From the NCBI GenBank assembly GCA_013400975.1, contig WBMZ01003500.1, positions 1 to 64,000 on the forward strand: a stretch of 64,000 nt of DNA. The letters run 5' to 3'. The notes beneath the pieces were generated by a model. The model made no database searches. It was not told the origin of the DNA and was given only the letters and a program-made list of their open reading frames with translations. Position numbers and translations under genes: made by a program. This document shows, one piece after another, positions 1 through 9,684 of the stretch; position 1 is the first letter of the stretch; every line of letters begins with the position of its first letter. The DNA is from Atrichornis clamosus (Eukaryota; Chordata; Aves; Passeriformes; Menuridae).

Positions 1-1982
1 ATCCCCACAACCCAGGACAGATGTCTGCTTGAAACTGAAAGGTGATGGTTTGTCCTTAATTCTCTGAAAGTTTACCCGCTTGTTACAGCTGTTTCAAGTT
101 CTGCTTTCATGTTCTTCAGTTTGTGAATGGATTTGAATGTCTGTCTTCATTCAAGAGCAGGTTCTTTGATGGGATCTAATCTCATCCATCAGGAGTTTTA
201 TAGAACTTTCTGGAAGCTCCTTGGAAATGGGCTTTTCTTACAACCCTGTATAGGGGTGATTAAGGCCTACCCCACTGGTCCACCTATACAGCTTTTTTTT
301 TCTTTTTCTGAAATGAGGTCTTTTTCTAGAGTTACACTAGGGGTTTTTTTTTGCCTAGAATGTGTTTGAGTTCTGCTTTAGTCAAGAAATTATCTTTTCA
401 TATTACTCGGTAAGCCTTGGGTGTTTGTCGATATGTCTACTTAATTCATACCTTTGATACCAGAAGGACTTCTTTCTTACTATCTCTGCAGATTCAGGTT
501 CCTCAGAAAATTGCCTTTTTCTGCAAAAATTACTTTTTTTCCACAACAAGGCGATGCAGGGACCTTGCTATTGACATACACTGATTATCTCTAGCTTTCC
601 TCTGCAAAACTACAGAGGCAGCACGCCTGCTTGTGACCAGAATGCATTCTGCTAGAGGTGAGCTGGTTTTTTGCATAGTGTTACCACCATGATTTCATTT
701 CAGATATCTAATGGTAAGGCACTTAGAGAGCCATGGAAAATTTTATAGGCATTCTATAATTGATGGGTCATCCCGAACTTTCTTTTGAGACTCCCTTCTC
801 TCTGCTTAAGCTGCTAAGTATCCCTTCTTTCTGACAGTGACTTTCAGTCATGTGTTTAGAAGAACCACCTCTACTCTTTAAAAAGAACAAGTTGCTTATT
901 TACCAGTGGTTCCAGTGTTTGTTAATATGCATAGTCAATATATCAACTCATTTTCACTCTGGCTCCTCCCTCCAAGCCTCTAGTTTTCATTGAGAGGAGC
1001 TGAAATGGCAGAGGATGTGTTCACTCCCGTGTGCCTGTCCCGTTGCAAGGGAAAATGTGCTTGTCTCTTTGCTCTGTGGCACGTGTACCCTCTGTCAGAC
1101 TGCTGGGGTCCCCACTGCATTCTCAATACAGAAGTTTCTAGAAGTAGCCTTTCTTTTAAGCCTTTTGTTCTGTGAATATCATACGTGCAGGGCCCTCGGT
1201 GGGAAGACAGTTTTTGGTGTAGTACTCATGGTACAGTGCAGATGTACAGGACGGATGCTTCATTCATAATTTGGGCTTAAAAATCAAATGAATAATTTTC
1301 TGAGTCGATGTCTGTCAGTTCATTGAACTGCTCTCATCTAATAAAGGGCTTTTCACCAGTAGGTTTGTTAGCTATGAGTCTATACAAAGAGGAAGAGGTG
1401 AGAAGGGTGTGAAGCTCACTCTTTTCCTAGGAAGTAGTTTGCCTCCTGCTCCTGTGTCTGACTTCCTGGGCAGTGAGATCAGAGGGCTCTGTAAAAGAAA
1501 GGGTCTTCTCTAGTCCAGGGGTCCTTCTGCCTGAGAGAAGACAGGAGAGGGAGAGACAGTGAGGAGGCCACATAACAAAGAACACAGGATGAATCCAGAC
1601 TTTGCAAGGATTGGGGCTGATTATGTTTGTGATTATATACCTAAAGGGTATTTCATATCTCAACTTTGAATGCATCTTGCATCTTCAGGTCTAAAGCTTA
1701 ATAAGATACTAAAATATTGTTTTGTTTTGGTACTGCAAAAGAGAGAACTGCAGCTCCTTTGATCTATTATTTTACTTGGATGTTTTTGAACTGTTGCTTG
1801 AAAAACAAAGGTGAAAACCAGAATATTACCTATTACTTAAATTTGAGTATCTGCTGTACCCTGCAGTCCTAATCATAATCCCTATTTACTTCTGGATGTT
1901 CTTAGTACAAATACTAGTAAGTTTTAATTACATTAATGTGATGATCCTTGTACTGATACTTTTCCTGTCTTGGTTCCTGTAG
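1..1982 (+). other. CYP51A1: CYP51A1 intron (3' part), window opens inside it
   Basis: No stretch here reads like the preceding CYP51 exons (the BC-loop and B'-helix region of the enzyme), so this is taken as the 3' part of the intron before the first visible exon. It ends in a normal acceptor, a pyrimidine-rich tract with TAG at 1980-1982. The short open frames at 127-369 and 990-1269 have no recognisable family and no splice support. No interspersed repeat was recognised. Confidence 0.7.
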
Positions 1983-2109
1983 GTATTTTTGGAACAGAAG
2001 AAGATGCTCAAAACCGGACTGAACATTGCCCAGTTTAGACAGCATGTATCTGTGATTGAAGAAGAAACAAAGGAGTATTTCAAAGCATGGGGAGAGAGTG
2101 GAGAGAAAA
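1983..2109 (+). CDS. CYP51A1: CYP51A1 first visible coding exon
   Basis: Reads [18 protein letters not shown] and onward to GESGEK, the C-helix to D-helix part of vertebrate CYP51. The acceptor TAG is at 1980-1982 and the donor GTAAGC starts at 2110. It begins in phase 0 and leaves one base (A) that completes an Asn codon with the next exon. Confidence 0.95.
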
Positions 2110-5100
2110 GTAAGCAAGATCAGATGCATTTTTCCTGTAGTTTTCTGGGAAGGAATTAAGGCCAATGCAGTATGTTTTGGTAAATCATGTACTACAATGT
2201 TAAAGAAATTAAAAATTATATAGGTAAAAGCACTGAACATTATAGGAAACAAAATACAGATTTTTTAAAAAATCAGATTTAAGACTATTGGAGAATAAAG
2301 CTGCTCAAAAAATCACTGAAAGGAATGAAGGACTCTTAGTTTTGCTTTCTTAGTTAGCTCATAGTGTACCTGTTGTGCTGCTTTTGGATGGTCAGTCAGG
2401 TCACCATAAACACTTCCTAGCCCCTAGGAAAAGCTGTTGCTCTGACTCCCTAGAGAGCCTGTGTTGGAGATCTTAGCTCTGGGAGTTTCCACACTGAAAA
2501 ACTGCATCCTTGAAGCTGATGTGGTCAGGTTAGTGACCTAAGTGAAATTCTTTTGTTATTTTCCCCCATTCCCAATTAGACAGAGCCCATCACCATTGTT
2601 GCAAACTCCCAGATGCGGAACAGTGTCAAATATTTAAACATACATATTTATATTTATAGATATACAATTTATATAATACATATCGCATTTTAATGTATTG
2701 AATTATTTTGAAAGTACATAATTTATATGTAATATAGTTATGATAATATACAATTTCATATTGTAGTGTCTAACTTCTATTACATAAAAATCATTCAGTG
2801 AGCAGCAAGACTAAATGGTTTCCCATGGATTTGGATTTCAGGGTTAAATCTTTGTATGACTTACATCTATTAAGGATTGAACTTGCAATGCATGGCTTGC
2901 TTTGGAAGAATTACTAACTTTGCTAGAAAAATTTCTAGAAAGAAATACCTTAGAAAAAGGTGTTGAAATCAGTGATCTAATTAAAAAGTTGTTTGAAGAG
3001 ACAGCTGGTAAGACACAGAAATTTTAAATTGGATGCTTCATTCTCCAAGTAAAACAATTAAAAACTCTAAATTATTAATATGTTCAGTTACATTTTTCTT
3101 CTACAAAATAAAAATGAAGACTAACTTGTAAAACATAACATTTCAGCTGAGCTGCATCTTCACTAATCTTTTTCAAATCTTTCCTCAGACTTGTTTGAAG
3201 CCCTTTCAGAACTTATCATTTTGACAGCTAGTCATTGCTTACATGGGAAGGAGATCAGAAGCCTGCTGAATGAGAAGGTGGCTCAGCTGTACGCCGATCT
3301 GGATGGAGGTTTCACTCACGCTGCCTGGCTTCTGCCGAGCTGGCTGCCTCTGCCGAGCTTCAGGTACCAGGAATAACAGATGAAGTAACTTAAGCATTTT
3401 ATCTAAGCATCATTGTTGTTTGGATTGCCCCTCATCCCCACCATTTCTTGTTTATAAGCTCTTCTAGACGTCGCAATAAACCCTCATAAGCATTTTATGT
3501 GTTACATCAGATAGAGTTGCTAACGGAAATGTTTTGAATCACAGACGTCGAGATCGAGCACACAGAGAAATAAAGAATATTTTCTACAAGGTTATCCAAA
3601 AACGTCGGAAGTCTGAGGAAAAGCAGGACGACATGCTCCAAACTCTACTTGATGTCTCATACAAGTAAGCCAGGGGTTTGAAGACTGGTTTGAAGACTTA
3701 CTTTAGCTTTGAGTTCTTTAGTTAAAACGATCTACCCAAACATAAGCAATACTCTCTTGTGCTCTGAATTGCTTTTCTTACCAGCAATTTGTGCTAGTTG
3801 TATTCTTTAAAATAGCTTTCAAACTTTACTTGCCAATGGTTATTCAGATTTCTGAGAATTTCATCCGTGGTCCATGAGGTTGTTGAGGTTGCTTCCTTTC
3901 TCTCTGCTAGCTGTTGGGGAATGATTTTCTTTAAGGCTCCCAAAGAGTCTCTCTCCCTCTCTTCTCCCTTCTCCCTACCCTAAGATCTTGTGTCTCTCCA
4001 TTTAAGGTAGGCAGCGAACAAGTAGAAGGAGTAAGAAATAAATCAGAAGAAATTGTGAATGCTACTGTATAAATAGCAATACTAAATAACTGGAAACGTG
4101 TCCAAATGAAGCTCTAACTTCACTCCCTTCCACGCAGGGACGGCCGCGCGCTGACGGACGATGAAATTGCGGGAATGCTGATCGGGCTGCTGCTGGCAGG
4201 GCAGCACACGTCCTCCACCACCAGCGCCTGGCTTGGCTTCTTCCTCGCCAGAGACAAACCCCTACAGGAACAGTGCTATGCAGAACAGAAAGCAGTGTGT
4301 GGGGATGACTTGCCACCCTTAACTTACGACCAGGTTTGTATGCTACATTATTTCTGCTTGGTATTTTCATACTTTTAGATGCTTATTAAAAAAAAAAGGA
4401 ATTAAACATGAAATACAGTCATATGCTTTTGTTAGAATAATAATTGACACAGTCATTCTGTGATAACACTGTTTGCCAGTATGTTTCCTCTTCTCTTACT
4501 GTCCAAAGAAATTTTCAGCTCAATACTGTTTTAATCAGTGCCCACTAAGGAAATTACAGTTCCTATGTCTATTTAATAAATCTTAGTTCAGTAGAAGAGG
4601 CAGATCCTCATATTCCTACTTAGGAAAGCGTTCTTTAATTAGGTAACAGAAAACACTCATGTGACAGATCACAAAGAAGCTTGTTCACGGGTCAGAGATT
4701 TTTTTCCTTCTTAATTGAATCAAATGGAAAAAAAGAAATTATCAGTGTAGATAATAAAGTACATTTAAATATGAGCTGCTCTTTTTCTTTTTAAAAACTA
4801 TGCAAGTGGTATAAAACAGCATTTTGTTTGTGTTGAATAAATTTGGCTGTATTTTGATACATCATTTTCTCTGTATTTTCAGCTCAAGGATCTCAGCTTG
4901 CTGGATCGCTGTCTAAAAGAAACTTTAAGGCTTAGACCTCCTATAATGACCATGATGAGAATGGCCCGAACTCCCCAGGTGAGGACACTTTTTGGAGCTA
5001 ATTTCACTGCAGCAGCACAGGCCAGGTCAGAGGTATTGCTGTTGGCAGAAGGAAACACAAGTGAGCAGTTTTTGCTAGCAGGGAGGAAAGCTGATGACAG

Positions 5101-6873
5101 CCTGGGCTTCTGTCAGTGGTAGCGCAGCCAGAGCTGATTGAGGAAAGTAATTACTGCCTTGAACTTGGCATTTGCTACTGTCATCTGGAATTGTGTCCAG
5201 TTTCAGGCCCCTCCAGTCCCCAACAAGCAAGATGTTCATGAAGTGAATCAGAGAGTCACCAAGATGGGAGGGGGCTGCAGCACTTGTGGTGAGAGGCTGA
5301 GGGAACAGCAGTTGTTCCACCCGGAGAATAGCAGGCTCTGAGGGGATCGAGGAACAGCCATGTGCAGTTTTTTTTAGCAAAACCAACCCTTTCTTGTCGC
5401 TATCAGTCTTACTTGACCTTACTTTGGTGCCACCGTTCACAGCTTTGTTTGCCAGGTATTTTTAATAGCTATCATGGAAAAATCTGGCATGCACTTAATA
5501 CAAGCTAGGTAAATCTGAAATAAAACTTGCTGCTTGTATAAATAAGGTACCAAGTAAAAAAATTCAAATACTTTTTTTAAACCATGTGCCTTTAATGACA
5601 AAAGCTTTCAATAAATTTTATTCATTTTTTTTTTAAACCTCCTTCTGTAGAATTGCCAGCCTTATTAGAGCAGTTGAAAGGTTCCCGTAACTACTTGGAA
5701 CATTGTATCCTGTACAGGTAAGAGAGAAAGTGTTAGGCTGCATTAATTTTAAACACACTTGGCCAAAATCTCTTGAAATTTAAGCCTCATAATGCAACAC
5801 TTCAGGTAACACTTTAAAAAGAAAAATGGAGACATTTTGTGAGGTGTGGGGTCTTGTCTTCTCTTGTAGACTGTTGCTGGATACAATATTCCCCCTGGCC
5901 ACCAAGTGTGTGTATCTCCCACTGTTAACCACAGACTCAGAGACTCCTGGAATGATGCTTTGGACTTTAAGCCTGAACGGTATCTCCAAGATAACCCAGC
6001 AGCTGGAGAGAAATTTGCGTATATTCCATTTGGCGCTGGTGAGTAGGGGGATGCAGCCCTTTCCTGAGTGAGGCTGTGCTGAGGTGGCTCACATCAGCCA
6101 TCTCCTACAGCACCTCTCCACCCTGCAGCATCTGAGGAGAGATTTTTTCTGTTTCTGCCTGAAGGTTTTCTTACTGTGAAAGTGCTGTTAAAAGAATTAA
6201 TAGTTCTGCATTAGTCATGGCTGTATATCTCTCTCACAGCAGTAATCAAAACACATCTTTAGGTTTGCATGAGTGATGTTTGACTTAGATCTTTTAAAGT
6301 CAAGGTTAAACCTGGTAATACAAGGTCAGCTGAAGGCAGAGCAAAAATCTGCAGAGTCCCAACTTCCAGAACAGTTTGCAAATATTGCCACAGTGGGGTT
6401 AGAGCTGATCTCATTTCTCAGTGTCTGCAAATGCTTCTTTGCTGATACATAAATTAATGCTTTCTTGCGGGGACAGAACACCACAATTTCATTCCACTTG
6501 TCTGTTTCATGCAGTGACAGCTTAGAAAAATAAGACCTGGATGGTGTTATGGAATGGGGCATGTTCAACATTAGAGCCTCAGATTGTTTAGAAAGGGGCA
6601 ACTGCTGTCTGCATGAAACTTCTAAAGTTAGCTGGTTGTTAAGGGGGACTTAATAACAAAATATTCTAACTGCATTTTATGACTTTCCTTCTAGGCCGTC
6701 ATCGCTGCATTGGAGAAAACTTTGCTTATGTTCAGATTAAGACTATTTGGTCTACTTTGTTTCGTTTGTATGAATTTGATCTCATCAATGACTATTTTCC
6801 AACTATAAATTATACGACAATGATTCACACGCCTAATAACCCTGTTATCAGATACAAGAGGCGGTCACTGTAA
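1983..6873 (+). CDS. CYP51A1: CYP51A1, sterol 14-alpha-demethylase (3' part, seven exons)
   Basis: CYP51A1 is the ER-bound cytochrome P450 that removes the 14-alpha-methyl group of lanosterol and 24,25-dihydrolanosterol in three oxidations, fed electrons by P450 reductase, in cholesterol synthesis. Exons 1983-2109, 3189-3363, 3545-3664, 4138-4333, 4883-4978, 5870-6038 and 6695-6873 join in phase to 353 residues plus TAA. Numbering from the first visible residue, the I-helix motif AGQHTSST is at 161-168, the ExxR pair is E219/R222 in KETLRLRPP, and the heme loop FGAGRHRCIG is at 292-301 with ligand C299. The vertebrate enzyme is about 509 residues, so about 156 N-terminal residues, including the membrane anchor, lie left of the window. 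No frameshift or missing catalytic residue is seen. The promoter, where sterol control would act, is outside. AKAP9 follows in the opposite direction. Confidence 0.96.
3189..3363 (+). CDS. CYP51A1: CYP51A1 second visible exon
   Basis: Encodes [18 protein letters not shown] and [18 protein letters not shown], the E to G helix part, including substrate-channel positions of the F-G region. The acceptor is CAG ending at 3188, and donor GTACCA starts at 3364. The last two bases (AG) make an Arg codon with the next exon. Confidence 0.95.
3545..3664 (+). CDS. CYP51A1: CYP51A1 third visible exon
   Basis: Encodes the basic [18 protein letters not shown] segment and [14 protein letters not shown], the G-helix to H-helix region. 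Acceptor ACAG ends at 3544, and donor GTAAGC starts at 3665. The exon is 120 nt long and enters and leaves in phase 2. Confidence 0.95.
4138..4333 (+). CDS. CYP51A1: CYP51A1 fourth visible exon, I-helix
   Basis: Carries the oxygen-activation I-helix: [18 protein letters not shown]. In CYP51 the usual P450 acid-Thr pair is His-Thr, and both are present here (bases 4205-4210). The exon has higher GC than the surrounding introns. Acceptor GCAG ends at 4137, and donor GTTTGT starts at 4334 after LTYDQ. Confidence 0.96.
4883..4978 (+). CDS. CYP51A1: CYP51A1 fifth visible exon, K-helix
   Basis: Exactly 32 codons beginning [10 protein letters not shown], with the invariant ExxR pair in KETLRLRPP and the MMRMARTPQ stretch that follows in vertebrate CYP51. 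Acceptor TTTCAG ends at 4882, and donor GTGAGG starts at 4979. Confidence 0.96.
5185..5350 (+). repeat. CR1 LINE fragment (sense)
   Basis: The stretch from TGGAATTGTGTCCAGTTTC through AGAGTCACCAAGATGG to GAGAGGCTGAGGGAACAGC follows the reverse-transcriptase end of avian CR1 elements, with many substitutions, so it is an old copy. It lies inside a CYP51A1 intron. The ends are approximate. Confidence 0.65.
5870..6038 (+). CDS. CYP51A1: CYP51A1 sixth visible exon
   Basis: Encodes [18 protein letters not shown], the meander ([14 protein letters not shown]) and the start of the heme loop ([11 protein letters not shown]). Acceptor TTGTAG ends at 5869, and donor GTGAGT starts at 6039. The intron splits the loop after FGA, within the glycine before RHRC. 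Confidence 0.95.
6695..6873 (+). CDS. CYP51A1: CYP51A1 last exon with heme cysteine and stop
   Basis: Begins [18 protein letters not shown]; the heme thiolate Cys codon is at 6706-6708. It ends [16 protein letters not shown] and TAA at 6871-6873, close to the mammalian C-terminus. Acceptor CTAG ends at 6694. Confidence 0.96.
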
Positions 6874-6921
6874 ATTCTGGTGCTAAAACCTTAATTTAAG
6901 TTGTGTGAACTAAGACTTTTG

Positions 6922-6927
6922 AATAAA
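6922..6927 (+). terminator. CYP51A1: Poly(A) signal, proximal, CYP51A1
   Basis: Exact AATAAA 49 nt after the CYP51A1 stop codon. Confidence 0.5.
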
Positions 6928-7847
6928 ATTGTGACAGAATGAGTGGCAAATGGAAGCTGGTGCATCTACTGTTAGGAAAGCAAGAATCTACCAAGTGCAA
7001 ACGTTTTGCATCTATTTTGTTTGCCCGCACCATTTACCGTTGCTGTGTATAATTGCTTGTTCTACAACTTTCTCATTGCTTTTTTAAAGCAAAAGTGTTT
7101 TTTGTAACACAAGTGTCTGATGTAACACTTTTACAGTGCATGCCAGAATGTTTAATGAAGTAAAAAGTAATTTCTACAAGTGGAACTCTTCGCTTTTGAA
7201 AAATAATTGAAGATTACTTTCCCCAGATAACCAAGGGGCAGGACTGCCTACCTTGCTTCTGTACTCAATTACAGCAATTCCCGCAGGGAACAGGCACCAC
7301 AGAGGAATGTATTTGGTGGTGACCTTCCTTTGGCATTTATGATTCTGTTCTAAGCAAGTGAGGGATGGTCTTGGCAGATTTAACAAAACATTACTGCACA
7401 GCTAAGTGGTAGGCAGAGTTCAACATGTTCACAGGTAAATCTTTTCAAGAATGAGCCATTTAACTGTCTAACTTGAAGTAGTTGTAAAATGCTTAGGTTC
7501 AGAAAGCAACAAGTAATTGTCTAAAAAAAAATTCTGGAAGTAGTGATCTCTGGAAGCTTGATGGAAAGTGTGAAAGTAACAATATGAAGATGCAAATGAT
7601 ATGAATTTTGTAAATAACATGTTTGTGTATAAAAAGGTCACAATTTAAGTGAAATAGCTGAATGCTATCTGGGTTTGTACTGACTCCTGCAAGATTGTTA
7701 AGTGGTGGTTGCTTCAACAGTGCTGATGATAAATGGTAATGAGCTCTGGCTCACAGGAGTTTTGAATATATAACCAAACCTCTTGGGGAATTTTCCTGTG
7801 CTCAATCCTGTCCATTCTTCTTGAAAAGGATTAATAAGTGAATTTGT

Positions 7848-7853
7848 AATAAA
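7848..7853 (+). terminator. CYP51A1: Poly(A) signal, distal, CYP51A1
   Basis: Exact AATAAA about 975 nt after the stop, followed by a T-rich stretch with TTTGTCTTTGAG, which fits a cleavage downstream element. Confidence 0.5.
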
Positions 7854-8217
7854 GTAACTTTGTCTTTGAGTGGTCAATGCCAAGGGTTCCTTACACCCCC
7901 TTCAGCAGTGCTCAGTGTAACAAGGGCTTTGTCCTACCTTTCCTGGTCTAAACTCCGTGTAACTGTTCTAAAACCTTGCCTTGGTATCAGTCAGGGCAGC
8001 TGAGGGAGTGCAGGATCTTCCCTCCCAGCCCTGTCAGCTGTGACCAGGGTCAGCAGAAGCCAGGCTTGTCCCTGTCCCCCTCTTTAACAGCAGTGCTTTG
8101 GAATCTGTAAAAAGTAAAGCTGCAGCCACTCCAAGTAGGAGGAATGGAGGCAGCAGCAACCTGTTCTGTGTGAATAAGGGAGCAGTTATTGAACACAGTT
8201 AGAAGCATGAAGTCATG

Positions 8218-8223
8218 TTTATT
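8218..8223 (-). terminator. AKAP9: Poly(A) signal, distal, AKAP9
   Basis: TTTATT on the + strand, AATAAA on the AKAP9 strand, about 1.24 kb after the stop. It faces the distal CYP51A1 signal only about 360 bp away. Confidence 0.5.
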
Positions 8224-8496
8224 TCAGTACTTTGACAAAATACCCATAAAATTCAAAACTTCTACCATTACAAAAATAGGTCTCTACAAGTGATATTCTG
8301 TCTGCACTGCCAGTAGCAAATATTACGAGAGTCAATGTAACTTCAGTAGCCTTGCCAGAAAAAGTGCAAGTAAACTTTGCTGAATGTAGCTCAATTTAAT
8401 TAATACACAAGTTTCATCTTCGCACCCTTTTGATAAATACACACTTCATAAGTTAATCATTTAAATTAGCATTCCACAAATATACATGTAATTTAA

Positions 8497-8582
8497 TGGT
8501 GGGGTTTTTTGTTTTGGGCTTGGGGGGATATTTTTGGATTTTTTGTTTGGTTGGGGTTTTTTTTTGTTGGTTTTTTTTTTTC
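8497..8582. repeat. T/G low-complexity tract
   Basis: Runs of T (up to about 12) mixed with runs of G over about 85 bp on the + strand. On the AKAP9 strand the 3' UTR would carry the A/C complement. Confidence 0.8.
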
Positions 8583-9253
8583 CCATTAACACGAAGTGCC
8601 TACATACATAAATCCCAGTCTGTGTGGGTGTGCCAGGATGGAACTGTATACAATCGTATAGCTGTGTTCATATTGGTCCCACAATATACACATTATACAA
8701 AAGCACAGAAAGAGCACAGATTTACAGAAGGCAATCCATTAGCATCACTGCCAGGGATGGAGATGTTGAAGGGTATTATTATCTTCTTATACCCATGTGC
8801 AACTGAGTGTATGAAGTCGAACCTGTAAGATGGAGAAAAATTGTCATCAGGATTACTTGGAACAAGTATGTAAGGCTTCACCAATGACATTCATCTGCCT
8901 AAGTGTGAAAGATTTCACATGGGAAATAACAGAATAGGGAACTTTAAAAATAAAATCTTTTAAGAACAAAACTTCCCCAGATGATGAATTTATACTGAAG
9001 ACAGACTTCAACACAGTAAATTCAAAAATCAAGTTTTATAAATTTCCTTCCATTGTTCTAACAATTTTCTTGATGTATTCCTTTTGCAGCACAAAAATTG
9101 CCATCATCTATGGGACAAATTGACTGTAACTTCTGTAATCAAAGTGGTAGGACAAAAATTCCTCTTGTACCTCCATGTCCCAATCTTCTGAGTACATTTT
9201 TCTCCATATAACTTAAACTCTTAGTAAGATGTCCACTGAATCCATGCTGCACA

Positions 9254-9259
9254 TTTATT
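9254..9259 (-). terminator. AKAP9: Poly(A) signal, proximal, AKAP9
   Basis: TTTATT on the + strand, an exact AATAAA on the AKAP9 strand about 200 nt after the stop codon. Confidence 0.4.
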
Positions 9260-9461
9260 AGAGCTCAGGAAAAGCAAAGTGTTAACTTTGCTTTAAAGAA
9301 ATAAACTCAAATAATAATAAATAATAAAATCTATAATTAAAGCATGCTTGTATCTCTTTTCAGAGAATTTTACCATCTTTTTTTAATTGAGCTTTTTGCT
9401 ACAGCTCAGAAATGCCTCGTATTTAAGGCCGAAAATGCCTAAAGTCAGAGTTGTTTGTTAT

Positions 9462-9684
9462 CTATCTCAGAGAACGGGCACACACTTGGAAGCGGGCCCT
9501 GTGCTCCCCAGGAGTCCTGGGGAGGGTGGGTGCCTGAGCCCCACCTGTCTGCACGCTGCCAAGTCTCTTTTGTAGTGCCTCCAGACGATTGATGTAATCT
9601 GTCAGAGCCCTTTCGGGATCGTAGTTCTGCAGCTGAGAACAGGCGAAAGACGCTGGGTTTAAATCGGCATGCATCCCGTGGAAC
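9462..9684 (-). CDS. AKAP9: AKAP9 last coding exon (a37)
   Basis: Residues 2566-2639. It contains LNPASFACSQLQNYDPER and ALTDYINRLEALQKRLG, which are strongly conserved in AKAP9. After that point the tail runs 30 more residues, rich in Pro, Arg and Ala, to TAG at 9464-9462. The human tail is about half as long and different. Acceptor CCCTAG is at 9685-9690. Confidence 0.93.

Larger units (their letters stand above)
6874..7870 (+). other. CYP51A1: CYP51A1 3' untranslated region
   Basis: Follows the stop codon. AATAAA at 6922-6927 would give a very short 3' UTR, and AATAAA at 7848-7853 would give one of about 1 kb. Both are exact signals; which is used cannot be told from sequence. No coding potential or repeat was recognised. 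Confidence 0.6.
8200..9461 (-). other. AKAP9: AKAP9 3' untranslated region
   Basis: Lies between the AKAP9 stop codon and its distal poly(A) signal. It holds an AT-rich stretch near 9300-9345 and a T/G low-complexity tract at 8497-8582. No gene is seen in it on either strand. Confidence 0.6.

Noticed and set aside
127..1269. Short + strand open frames left of the first CYP51A1 exon (80, 61 and 84 codons)
   Set aside because: They do not resemble CYP51 or any family I know, do not fit the phase of the next exon, and are of a length expected by chance.
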